From Rhodospirillaceae bacterium (lineage in GTDB: Bacteria; Pseudomonadota; Alphaproteobacteria; GCA-2721365), in contig PBKC01000025.1 of NCBI GenBank assembly GCA_002721365.1, forward strand, positions 1 through 52,308: a stretch of 52,308 nt of DNA, written 5' to 3'. The position numbers were made by a program, and so were the translations under genes. Under the pieces are notes generated by a model. That model was not told the DNA's origin. It did no database searches and was given only the letters and a program-made list of their open reading frames with translations. Position 1 is the first letter of the stretch; every line of letters starts with the position of its first letter. Below, in pieces: positions 26,118 through 34,295 of this stretch.

Positions 26118-26942
26118 TTACCGGAACAACGACAACAGCACCTGCGGCGAGGCGTTGGCGATGCTCAGGGTCTGCACGCCGAGCTGCTGCTTGACCTGCA
26201 GTGCCTGCAACCGCGCCGACTCCTTCGCCAGATCGGCATCGACGATGCTGCCGAGGCCGGCATCCAGCGCGTCGGAGATCGAGTTCAGGAAGTTGTCCTG
26301 GAACTCGAGCGCCCGAGAGTCCGCACCCAGCTGACCGAGCGCCGTACCGACCGTGTCGATCGCCGTGTTGACGACCGAGAGCGCCGCGGTCGCGGCAGTG
26401 GTCGTCGACAGATCTTCGGCGTTCAACAGGTCGAAGACGTTGCTCTGGAGATCCTGGGCCCGGATCGTCAAGGAGCCTCCGGAAGTGTCGGCGATGACCG
26501 CCACGTCGGCGGCGGCATTGTCCAGCATGTTCTTGCCGTTGAACTCAGAATTCTGAATGAAGTTCAGAACCTGATCGACAAGCTCACCGTAGTCCGCGTC
26601 GAGGATGTTCTGCTGCGACGTCGTGTTACCGGCATTCATGCCTTCCGTGATCTTCTTCTTGATATCCGCAAGAAGATTCGAGATCTCGGTGGTACCTGCT
26701 ACTGCAACCGAACTCACGCCACGGCCATTGGACAGGCCCTGCTGGACGGCGCCGATCGCCTTGATATCGGCCCGCAGACCCTGGGCGATCGCGAAGGACG
26801 AAGCATCGTCCAGCGCACCGATCACCTTCAGGCCCGTGGAGACGCGGTCCTGGACACTGCCCAATTCCTTGTTGGTCGCGTTCAGATTCCGAAGCGCGAC
26901 CAGGGCCCCGACGTTCGTGTTGATTGAGTTTGCAAGAGCCAT
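26118..26942 (-). CDS. Flagellin 3
   Basis: A 274-residue short flagellin. It begins MALANSINTNVGALVALRNLN and ends QTLSIANASPQVLLSLFR. The start at 26942 follows AAAAGGAG; the open frame extends further upstream only as noncoding sequence. It is close to flagellin 1 along its length, including the 44 identical bases at 26347-26390. It is followed by flbT and flaF and so belongs to a flagellin-regulator operon. No consensus sigma-54 site was found in its 371-base upstream region, unlike flagellin 2, so its control probably differs. Confidence 0.95.
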   Translation of the reverse strand: MALANSINTNVGALVALRNLNATNKELGSVQDRVSTGLKVIGALDDASSFAIAQGLRADIKAIGAVQQGLSNGRGVSSVAVAGTTEISNLLADIKKKITEGMNAGNTTSQQNILDADYGELVDQVLNFIQNSEFNGKNMLDNAAADVAVIADTSGGSLTIRAQDLQSNVFDLLNAEDLSTTTAATAALSVVNTAIDTVGTALGQLGADSRALEFQDNFLNSISDALDAGLGSIVDADLAKESARLQALQVKQQLGVQTLSIANASPQVLLSLFR

Positions 26943-27313
26943 TCTACTCACTCCTTTTCTAGGTGAGAGCGGACGCATTCTGCGCCCGCGGTAGGAGGCC
27001 CGACCCCCGACATTCTGCCGTAGCGAACGGTACCTCAACGCCTGGAATGTAGGTGCCTGCGTCGTGTGCGGCAAGTAAAAAAATCACACAATGCCAGTAA
27101 CGCCGCACCGACATGCAAGATAAAATGTAAAGGTAAATGAATAGTTCAGAGATGGTGTGTGCGGATAGCTGTCCGCACGACCATCCGGAAGCGGCGCCCG
27201 GTTGCCCGGGCGACCAACAAAGCCGCAAATCGAGGAAATCGATTACGCCCGAATAGACAGTATTGGGCGTCGGCTATGCTGTGATCGCGATCACCTTCTC
27301 GTCAGGGCGGACC
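26943..27313. other. Upstream region of flagellin 3
   Basis: About 370 bases without a gene. It is AT-richer than its surroundings in the middle (27075-27145), and holds an exact 7-bp stem (GTGCGGA/TCCGCAC, 27164-27183), a 7-bp CG-rich stem (CGCCCGG/CCGGGCG near 27195-27212) and a CRP-like palindrome at 27280-27295. It probably contains the flagellin 3 promoter and leader and the 3' end of flgL mRNA. Confidence 0.55.
27280..27295. promoter_or_regulatory. CRP/FNR-type palindrome
   Basis: TGTGATCGCGATCACC contains the exact 14-base palindrome GTGATCGCGATCAC and differs at one base from the CRP consensus TGTGA-N6-TCACA. It lies 19 bases after the flgL stop and about 340 bases upstream of flagellin 3. 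The role is unknown. Confidence 0.45.
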
Positions 27314-28240
27314 TCAGATGAAGTTGATCAGCGACAGGTTGCGCAACTGGCCGGTCAAGGTGAATGAGGATTCAAGGGCGATCTGATCCTGGTTGACCTG
27401 GATGATCGCCTCGGCCACGTCCACGTCCTTGAGTGAGCCGATAAAGGCGCGGGTCACGTCGAGCTCGGCGGTATGGCGGGCGTCCGCCTCCTCGACCAGC
27501 TTCTGGCGGATGCCCACCGTACCCTGAAGCTGATGGATGTCCGCCAGGGCGGCATCGATGGCGGCGACGTTGTTGGCGATGTTGGTCGGGCCGTCACCGG
27601 GGGCGGACGGCGGTGGCGGCGTGGTGCCGTTGGGGCCGCGGATCAGGGTCTGGGCATCGTTCGCCACGTCGACCAGAAGGTCGATGAAATTGGACAGCGC
27701 CGGGTCATCGGCCAGAACGCCGATATCGATGGTCGAACCCTCTTCGATCGTGGCCTGCTCGACGACCTGGTCATTGTTGAACGTGACCGTGAAGGTCGAG
27801 GTGTCCAGGGTCACCGGCGCGACGTCGGTCCGCGATCCGGAGAAGGCGAAGGCACCGTTCTGGTCGCGCGTGTTCAGGATGGCCGTGATCCGGGTAAGGG
27901 CGCCCCGCGCCTGCTCCTGGAACTGGGTGAAGTCGATCACGCCTTCGGCGTCCAGATAGTCTTCCTTGAACTGGGCGGCGATGTCGGCGACCTCGTTCAA
28001 GGCGCTGTCGACGAAGCTCAGCTTGGTGGCCGTCACATTGTTCGACTGCAGGAAGGCCTCGGCCCGGGCCTCGCGACTCTGCGCGGTGGTCAGCGGCACG
28101 GAATTGCCGCGCAGGCCGGCGAAGTCGGGCGACTTCAGACCCGAGGCGATTTGCTCCTGACGCTCGAAGATGCGCTGCTGAACGACCTGGTTGTTGCGCA
28201 GCAGAAGCTGATTCTGAGCCAGGGTGGAAATGCGCGTCAT
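27314..28240 (-). CDS. flgL: Flagellar hook-filament junction protein FlgL
   Basis: A 308-residue protein. The N-terminus MTRISTLAQNQLLLRNNQVVQQRIFERQEQIASGLKSPDF and the C-terminal DVDVAEAIIQVNQDQIALESSF are flagellin-like coiled coils typical of FlgL (the second hook-associated protein). A low-complexity TTPPPPSAPGDG segment lies in the middle. Length is normal. It sits between the hook tip protein FlgK and the filament. It is encoded 36 bases after flgK on the same strand, so they form one operon; FlgN at 33493 is their likely export chaperone. Confidence 0.9.
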   Translation of the reverse strand: MTRISTLAQNQLLLRNNQVVQQRIFERQEQIASGLKSPDFAGLRGNSVPLTTAQSREARAEAFLQSNNVTATKLSFVDSALNEVADIAAQFKEDYLDAEGVIDFTQFQEQARGALTRITAILNTRDQNGAFAFSGSRTDVAPVTLDTSTFTVTFNNDQVVEQATIEEGSTIDIGVLADDPALSNFIDLLVDVANDAQTLIRGPNGTTPPPPSAPGDGPTNIANNVAAIDAALADIHQLQGTVGIRQKLVEEADARHTAELDVTRAFIGSLKDVDVAEAIIQVNQDQIALESSFTLTGQLRNLSLINFI

Positions 28241-28276
28241 GACTGAGTTCCTCTAGATCGAACGTCGTGCCGGCGG

Positions 28277-30391
28277 TTATCGGGCGATGGACAGCAGGTC
28301 GTCGAACATGCCGTCGATGGTCGAGATGACGCGGGCCGACGCTGCGAAGGCGTTCTGAAGCACGATCATGTTGGAAAGCTCTTCGTCGATATTGACGGCG
28401 GACAACCCGTCGAGCTTGATCTTGAGCTGGCTGTGGAGGTCTGCGGCCTGGGTTCCGAGATCCTCGACATTGCCCGCATAGAGCGCGGCGCCGCCGATCA
28501 CCGAGCCGGCATACTCGCCGAGCGTCAGGCTCTGGCCCGGCAGGCTGCCGGCGGCATTGACCTGAACCTTCGTTGCCGCGAGGCCCGCGAGCGCCCGCGC
28601 GCCGCGGCCGTCGCCGGCGGTGATGCCCGGCTCGCCCACAGCGCTGGGCTGCAACTTGCCGAGGCCGATCAATGTCGGGTCGCCGGCGACGTCCGAGCGG
28701 ACGGCGAGACTTTCGGCGTTCAGCGCGACCTTGTCCTCGCCCAACCCCATCAGGCTGGCGAGGCCGATACCGGTGCCCAGGCGATCGGCGTTCAGTTCGT
28801 CGTCGAAACGGATGGTGAAGCCGTTTGCCGGCGTGACCGAAAGCCGGCCGTCCGAATCGAGCGCTGCGGTTCCGAAGGTATCGAGGTTGGCGCCGCTGTT
28901 CAGGGCGTTCACCAGATCGGTGAAGGTCACCCCCGCCGCACCGGCATCAAAGGTGAATTCCTTGACCACCGAACCGCCGTTGTCGAAGACGCGGACGGTC
29001 GTGTCGCCGGTGAAGCCATGGGTATCCGTCGCGACGAAGCCGCTCTCGAAGAAAGCACCGGAACTCGTCGTCATCAGGTCGTTGAGACCGAAGAAATGGG
29101 CGAAGCCGCGGCCACCGCGATCGCTTGGGGTGGTTTCGTCCTGAGCGACGGCGACGCCGTTCGCGGGGTCGTCCGCGGCGAGCGACAGGACGCCGTTGGT
29201 GAGCGACATCGTCGCGTTGCCGGCCAGTCCGGCGTTCACCGCATCGATGGCGTCCTGGACGGTTGCGAGCGCCGAAAGATCCACCGTCACGGTGTCGACG
29301 ATCAGGCCGTCCGAATCCAGGACCGAGAAGCGCGCGGAGCCGGAGAAGTTCAGGCTGTCGGTGCCGACGAGGCCGGTGTTCCGACTGCCGGTCAGTTCGC
29401 TCGGCGCCGGAAAGGCCGTGTTGTCGTTGTGGATGCGGTTGAGCTCGTCGGCGATGCGTGACGCCAGCTCGCCGAGCTCGATCACGAGATCGTCCAGCTC
29501 GCCATCGCGAAGATCGAGCAGGCCCTTGATCCGGCCGGTGTTGATCGAGCCTTCGAGCGGCGCGCCCGGACCGGTCGGCTCTCCCGTTGCCGGATCGCGT
29601 CGGAACACTTCTATATGGTCGAACACCGTGCCGGCTTCGACCGATGCCGCCGGATTGAAGTCGAGCAGCCGAGGCGAACCGTCCAGCAGGGCGATACCGC
29701 CGGTGAAGATCGACAGGCGGCCGGTGCTGTTCTCGAACAGGGTGACGTTCAGGCGGTCGGTGATCTTGGTGAGCTGAAGATCCCGCTTGTCCTCGAATTC
29801 GGTTGCGTCGCCGCCGGCGGAGCGGATCGCGGAGATCTGGTTGTTCAGTTCGTCGATCTGAACCAGCGCGTCGTTGATCGTCTGAACCTCCACCGCCATC
29901 TGCTGGTCGGCGTCGCGGCGAAGGCCGTTCACCGTCGTCGCGGTGCGGGCGATCTCGTCGGCCATGGCCGTGAGCGCATTGACGATCTCGCTCCGGGTGG
30001 TGATCGAGCCAGGGGTTGCGCCCGCGGTTTCCAGGGCGGTGAAGACACGGTCGAGCTTGCCCGTCAGGGTGTCGTCGGAATCGACCAGGCCGAACGCCGC
30101 CTGAAGCCGCTCCAGGAACAGTTGCTGCACGTCGTAACGGCCGGCCTCACCTCCGGCGTCGCGGACGTCGGCGGCCAGGAAACGGTCGACGTTGCGGCGG
30201 ATCTCGGCGATTTCGACGCCGTTGCGCAGCCCGCCGTCGACCCGCGCCTGCTGTTCGGCGATCTTGCGGGTGTAGCCGGCGGTGTTGACGTTGGCGACGT
30301 TGTTCGAGACCAGAGCCAGTCCCGACTGCGCCACAGCCATGCCCGAGATCGACGTGCTGAGCGATCCTGTAAGCGAAGCTGTGACGGCCAT
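28277..30391 (-). CDS. flgK: Flagellar hook-associated protein FlgK
   Basis: A 704-residue protein, longer than the roughly 550 residues of the enteric protein because of an enlarged middle region. The N-terminus carries SGMAVAQSGLALVSNNVANVNTAGYTRK, the rod/hook/filament-capping signature, and the C-terminus ends NIDEELSNMIVLQNAFAASARVISTIDGMFDDLL, which is typical of FlgK. It joins hook and filament together with FlgL, which follows it. A sigma-54 promoter match at 30428-30443 lies about 40 bases upstream, so late flagellar expression is likely. Confidence 0.95.
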   Translation of the reverse strand: MAVTASLTGSLSTSISGMAVAQSGLALVSNNVANVNTAGYTRKIAEQQARVDGGLRNGVEIAEIRRNVDRFLAADVRDAGGEAGRYDVQQLFLERLQAAFGLVDSDDTLTGKLDRVFTALETAGATPGSITTRSEIVNALTAMADEIARTATTVNGLRRDADQQMAVEVQTINDALVQIDELNNQISAIRSAGGDATEFEDKRDLQLTKITDRLNVTLFENSTGRLSIFTGGIALLDGSPRLLDFNPAASVEAGTVFDHIEVFRRDPATGEPTGPGAPLEGSINTGRIKGLLDLRDGELDDLVIELGELASRIADELNRIHNDNTAFPAPSELTGSRNTGLVGTDSLNFSGSARFSVLDSDGLIVDTVTVDLSALATVQDAIDAVNAGLAGNATMSLTNGVLSLAADDPANGVAVAQDETTPSDRGGRGFAHFFGLNDLMTTSSGAFFESGFVATDTHGFTGDTTVRVFDNGGSVVKEFTFDAGAAGVTFTDLVNALNSGANLDTFGTAALDSDGRLSVTPANGFTIRFDDELNADRLGTGIGLASLMGLGEDKVALNAESLAVRSDVAGDPTLIGLGKLQPSAVGEPGITAGDGRGARALAGLAATKVQVNAAGSLPGQSLTLGEYAGSVIGGAALYAGNVEDLGTQAADLHSQLKIKLDGLSAVNIDEELSNMIVLQNAFAASARVISTIDGMFDDLLSIAR

Positions 30392-30427
30392 GCGGAGACT
30401 CCACGGGTAATTGCAGGAGTCCGCGAA

Positions 30428-30443
30428 GCAAGAAGGAGGCCAC
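30428..30443 (-). promoter_or_regulatory. Sigma-54 (-24/-12) promoter of flgK-flgL
   Basis: Minus strand GTGGCCTCCTTCTTGC keeps TGGC and TTGC with ten bases between GG and GC; the AC after TGGC is replaced by CT. Predicted transcript start is near 30416, about 25 bases before the flgK ATG. Confidence 0.7.
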
Positions 30444-30679
30444 TGATTCTCCCGCGGTCGGTTGCCGCCCGCGGTTTATTAAGACTTTGAATTAAAATCA
30501 TTATTTCATGGGTCGGTGTGCCTGGCGCCCGCGCATGGCGGCGTCATGGCGACGCCGGTCGGCAGAAAGTTCCGGGTCGGCCGGTCGTGCCTGCCTGGTG
30601 CCGAGCGGTCGGCGGGGCCGAAGTCGATTGAAAGCATGCCGCGAACCGATCACGCTGAAAGAAAAAGGGGAGGAATCGG

Positions 30680-31885
30680 ATGAAGGTCGCGGCTTTGGAA
30701 ACCCTGCACTGCGATGCGGGGTGGCGGAACTACAACTTCGTCAAGCTGACGACCGCTGATGGGGTCGTCGGGTGGAGCGAATACGACGAAGGTTTCGGCT
30801 CGCCGGGCGTCAGCGCCGCGATCGCCACCCTCGGTCAGCGGGTCGTCGGCCAGTCGGCGGCGTCCCACGAGCGGATCTTCGCCCAGCTATACGCGGCAAC
30901 GCGGCCGGCCGCGGGAGGCGTGGTCGCCGAAGCGATCGGTGCGATCGAGAACGCCCTGCTCGACGCCAAGGCGAAGACGCTCGGCATCCCCTGCTACGAG
31001 CTCCTGGGCGGCAAGGTGCGGGACCGAATTCGCGTCTACTGGTCGCACTGCGCGACCTGGCGGATTCTCCAGCCTCAATTCTACCGGCCGGCGATCACCG
31101 ACCTGGACGGCGTTCGGGCGATGGGGGCCGAGGTCCGGGAGAAGGGCTACGGCGCCCTGAAGACCAACATCTTCATCCACGATTCCGGGCCGTCGCGCGG
31201 CTGGGTGCCGGGCTTCGGCCATCCCTTCGCGCCGGAGCTCAACGTGGACCGCACGGTGCTCCGCAATCTCTGTGCCCACCTGGAGGCCTTCCGGGACGGC
31301 GCCGGACCCGATGTCGACATCCTTCTCGACCTCAACTTCAACGCCAAGACCGAAGGCGTGCTGAAGATACTGAGGGCGATCGCGCCCTACGACATGTTCT
31401 GGATCGAGTTCGACAGCTATGCCCCCGAGGCGCTGGGCTATATCCGCAGCCACAGTCATCATCCCATCGCTTCCTGCGAGACGCTGCTGGGGCTGCGAGC
31501 CTTCATGCCCTACTTCCGCGCTCACGCCATGGACGTCGCCATCATCGACGCGGTCTGGAACGGGGTCTGGCAGTCGATGAAGATCGCCGCCGCGGCCGAA
31601 GCGCATGAGGTGAACGCCGCGCCGCATAATTTCTACGGGCATCTGTCGACGATGATGAACGTCCATTTCGCCGCGGCGGTACCCAACCTGCGGATCATGG
31701 AGATCGACGTCGACCGTCTGCCCTGGGACGACGCCGTGTTCACCCATCTGCCCGAAGTGGTCGACGGCCACATCCGGATTCCCGACCGCCCCGGCTGGGG
31801 CACGGAGCCGGACGAGGCGGCACTGAGCGCGCATCCGCCACGCGAGCGGACCGGACTGTTGAACTTCCGCCAGCCGGACGACTGA
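30680..31885 (+). CDS. Enolase-superfamily dehydratase/racemase (mandelate racemase/muconate lactonizing type)
   Basis: A 401-residue cytoplasmic enzyme. The three metal ligands are readable as D217 (ILLDLNF), E243 (FWIEFD) and E267 (ASCETL), and the His/Asp acid-base pair as D290 and H316 (APHNFYG). The usual KxK motif reads ALKTN, with K161 only. The pattern fits acid sugar dehydratases such as galactonate dehydratase more than racemases. GGGGAGG precedes the ATG. A dehydrogenase gene follows 53 bases later. The pair is a catabolic island between flgK and the FlaG-like gene. The substrate is unknown. Confidence 0.85.
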   Translation: MKVAALETLHCDAGWRNYNFVKLTTADGVVGWSEYDEGFGSPGVSAAIATLGQRVVGQSAASHERIFAQLYAATRPAAGGVVAEAIGAIENALLDAKAKTLGIPCYELLGGKVRDRIRVYWSHCATWRILQPQFYRPAITDLDGVRAMGAEVREKGYGALKTNIFIHDSGPSRGWVPGFGHPFAPELNVDRTVLRNLCAHLEAFRDGAGPDVDILLDLNFNAKTEGVLKILRAIAPYDMFWIEFDSYAPEALGYIRSHSHHPIASCETLLGLRAFMPYFRAHAMDVAIIDAVWNGVWQSMKIAAAAEAHEVNAAPHNFYGHLSTMMNVHFAAAVPNLRIMEIDVDRLPWDDAVFTHLPEVVDGHIRIPDRPGWGTEPDEAALSAHPPRERTGLLNFRQPDD

Positions 31886-31938
31886 CCGCCGGGGCGACGC
31901 GGCTTCGATACTAGGAAAGCTCAACAGGGAGGAAGGCG

Positions 31939-32685
31939 ATGGACTCGTCCGAAACGATGGACGGGCAGGGGGCGATCGTCACCGGGGGCGCGAAGGGGAT
32001 CGGCCTCGCGATCGCCCGCCGGCTGGCGGCACGCGGCTGCCGGGTGGTGGTGTGGGACCGGGACCTCTCGTCGCTCGATCGCGCCGATCCACCCTTTGTT
32101 CCGGAGGATGCCCGCGAGGTCGATGTCACCGACCTCGCCGCCGTCGAACTGGCCTTCGCCGCGGCGGTCGATCGGCTCGGTCAGGTACACGTGATGGTGA
32201 ACAACGCCGGGATCAACGGCCCGGTGGTGGCGGCCGGCTCATACCCCGTCGATGCCTGGCATCAGATCATCGCCATCGACCTGACGGGCGTCTTCTATGG
32301 CTGCCGCACGGCGGTCCCGCACATGGTTGGCAAGGGATACGGGCGGATCGTCAACATCGCCTCGGTCGCCGGCAAGGAAGGCGTGCCGCGGGCGCCCGCC
32401 TATTCGGCCGCCAAGGCCGGAGTGATCGGCATGTCGAAAGGGCTGGCGCGGGAGCTGGCGACGACCGGCGTGACCGTCAACTGCATCGCCCCGGCGATTA
32501 CGGCCACCGAGCTGCTGGGCGAGATGCCCGACGATCATATCGAAGCCGCGAAGGGGCGGGTGCCGATGGGCCGGTTCTGTACGGTGGAGGAGATCGCAAC
32601 CATGACCGTATGGGCCGCAAGCCCGGCCTGCAGCTTCACCACTGGCGCCGTGTTCGACGTTACCGGCGGTCGGACGACCTACTGA
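31939..32685 (+). CDS. Short-chain dehydrogenase/reductase
   Basis: A 248-residue classical SDR. The cofactor-binding VTGGAKGIG is at residues 14-22, NNAG at 88-91, and the catalytic S142, Y155 and K159 are in IASVAG and AYSAAKAG. Length is typical. It oxidises or reduces an alcohol/ketone with NAD(P)(H). It lies 53 bases after the enolase-superfamily gene with GGGAGGAAGG before the ATG, so the two probably act in one sugar- or hydroxy-acid pathway. Best-known relatives include 3-ketoacyl reductases and sugar dehydrogenases, so the substrate is open. Confidence 0.9.
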   Translation: MDSSETMDGQGAIVTGGAKGIGLAIARRLAARGCRVVVWDRDLSSLDRADPPFVPEDAREVDVTDLAAVELAFAAAVDRLGQVHVMVNNAGINGPVVAAGSYPVDAWHQIIAIDLTGVFYGCRTAVPHMVGKGYGRIVNIASVAGKEGVPRAPAYSAAKAGVIGMSKGLARELATTGVTVNCIAPAITATELLGEMPDDHIEAAKGRVPMGRFCTVEEIATMTVWAASPACSFTTGAVFDVTGGRTTY

Positions 32686-32855
32686 GCCTAGGTGCCTTGA
32701 CGGTATGACGCGATGCGGTAACCTGTTAATGGGAGGGAGGACTATAATATTGCTTGACTTCTAGGCGGGCGTGCCTAACGTGTGCAATGGACCTCCAGAA
32801 TGTAGGGGTCAAACGCTCGTCTCTAGAACAGAGCGATGGAGCGGAGAACAAGAAG

Positions 32856-33293
32856 ATGATTGCGTCGGCAATCGCATCAGCGGGTTTGCCCGCATTACCG
32901 CCGGTGGTCCGTAGTACCGCCAACGGTAGCGGTGCGCCGAAGCCCGATGCCCCTGAAATCGCGGTGTTCGGAAGTCGGCAAAGTGAGCCGGCGGAAGTCG
33001 CTGCTTCGGCGCGGACGCCAGCGTCGGCGGAACGGCCGCGCGAAGACAACAAATCCGATACCACCGAGGCCATCGAGGCGCAGCAGGCGAGTTTCAGCAG
33101 CCGGCCGCAAACTCGCCTGTCGATCATTTATCATCAGGATAGCGGGCTATTCGTGTCCCGGAGCGTCGACCAGACGACGGGGGAAGTCGTCTCGCAGTTC
33201 CCGGCCGAGCAGACCATTCGCCGCATTGCCGCCTTCGTCGAAGACCTGAGGCAGCAGCAGACGAGGACGCAGCAGGTCGACTTCGTCGTCTGA
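32856..33293 (+). CDS. FlaG-like flagellar protein
   Basis: A 145-residue protein from the chosen ATG. Its N-terminal half is low-complexity and Ala/Pro/Ser-rich; the C-terminal half carries LSIIYHQDSGLFVSRSVDQTTGEVVSQFPAEQTIRRI, the FlaG-family pattern that includes a TGEV(I/V)xQ core. FlaG proteins are small secreted or filament-associated factors that influence filament length. Alternative starts are ATG 32787 and TTG 32754; 32856 is favoured because GGAG precedes it at usable spacing. A possible -35/-10 pair (TTGACT ... TAACGT, 32754-32781) lies just upstream. It is convergent with flgN. Confidence 0.7.
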   Translation: MIASAIASAGLPALPPVVRSTANGSGAPKPDAPEIAVFGSRQSEPAEVAASARTPASAERPREDNKSDTTEAIEAQQASFSSRPQTRLSIIYHQDSGLFVSRSVDQTTGEVVSQFPAEQTIRRIAAFVEDLRQQQTRTQQVDFVV

Positions 33294-33492
33294 GGTCGTT
33301 CGTTTTCCGGCCGGTCCCGGTCATTCCCTTTTCAGGTAGGCGTTGGCCTTGTCCTAGTGCGCAAAGCGCCGAGGCGGGGGCAGATCCGATCGCTCCACAT
33401 CGGAACGACGCGGAGCGCGGATCGTTCTCCTCTCTCGATTTGAGGAGGTCCGGGCTCGCGTTTCGGGCCGTGCGGTCCGGAACGACCGTGAT

Positions 33493-33972
33493 CTAGACGC
33501 TGCGGTCGAGGGCGATCGATACACCCGGCGTGCGCGCGCCTTGGCCGGCACTCCCGAAACCCTTCCGCGAATAGGTGAGGGTGGGGCGGGTATGCTCCGA
33601 GACCGCGTCGCCGACCGCCTTGATGAATCGCTCGTTCGCGGCCTTGGCGATGCCCAGGACCCGGGCATTCTCCGCAAGTAACCGGCGGAAACTGTCGGCC
33701 GCCCGCTGGAAGCTTTCGATCAGCGTCCGCTCGATGTTGCGGAGAATGTCCGGATTCTCCTTCAAAGCCTTCATCTGGTCGCTGTAGGAGAGGGTCAGGT
33801 ATTCCTTCTCGGCGGCGAGATCGGCGATCTGCGTGGGCGCCTTGGCGCGAACGGCGTCGATTTCCTGTTCGAGCACTTTGCTCAACCGGTCCAACAGCGA
33901 GAGCGTGGTCTCGACCCACTGCCGGGCTTGGTAGGGGCCGAAGGACGTGGCTTCGATCGTTGTCGCCGTCAT
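33493..33972 (-). CDS. flgN: FlgN-family flagellar export chaperone
   Basis: A 159-residue, helix-rich protein. The central part (LLDRLSKVLEQEIDAVRAKAPTQIADLAAEKEYLTLSYSDQM) and a following long helix match FlgN-type chaperones, which bind the C-termini of FlgK and FlgL and keep them soluble until export. It overlaps the end of flgJ by four bases (ATGA). Its position directly after flgI-flgJ fits an operon of late basal-body genes. The family call is by pattern and context because FlgN diverges quickly. Confidence 0.75.
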   Translation of the reverse strand: MTATTIEATSFGPYQARQWVETTLSLLDRLSKVLEQEIDAVRAKAPTQIADLAAEKEYLTLSYSDQMKALKENPDILRNIERTLIESFQRAADSFRRLLAENARVLGIAKAANERFIKAVGDAVSEHTRPTLTYSRKGFGSAGQGARTPGVSIALDRSV

Positions 33973-34295
33973 GGCTGCACCTCCTGCATCTTCAGAAGCT
34001 CGCGCTCGACGGCATCGGCGATGCCGATCCCGCCGCGGCGTGTCATGATCTTTCCGTACTCGTCGATCATCATCGACCGGAACATCTCTTCGCCGAAGCC
34101 GCCGCCGAAGGGGCCGTCCGTCTCGATGCCGGCGTACATATGGCCCAGCATCTGGCCCACGAACTGCGCTTCGAACGTCTCGGCGATTTCGCGGATCTGG
34201 CGGCGATCGGTGTTCTCGCCGACCTGTGGCGCGGTGATCTTCCTGTCGGTCATCGTGCCGGCCATCATGGCCGGGTCGGAGATGGCGTCGATCAT
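33969..34295 (-). CDS. flgJ: Rod-binding protein FlgJ (N-terminal domain only)
   Basis: A 108-residue protein. EIAETFEAQFVGQMLGHMYAGIE and FGGGFGEEMFRSMMIDEYGK are the rod-binding domain signature. The muramidase domain of enteric FlgJ is absent, as is usual in alphaproteobacteria. ATG 34295 is chosen because GGAGGTGAT precedes it and it overlaps the flgI stop by one base (TGATG); a GTG at 34298 is possible. It helps cap the growing rod in the periplasm; the wall-cutting activity must come from another protein. Confidence 0.9.
   Translation of the reverse strand: MIDAISDPAMMAGTMTDRKITAPQVGENTDRRQIREIAETFEAQFVGQMLGHMYAGIETDGPFGGGFGEEMFRSMMIDEYGKIMTRRGGIGIADAVERELLKMQEVQP

Noticed and set aside
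30470..30505. Possible CtrA box (TTAA repeats) upstream of flgK
   Set aside because: TTAA motifs occur but the spacing is 9 rather than 7 bases, so the consensus is not met.
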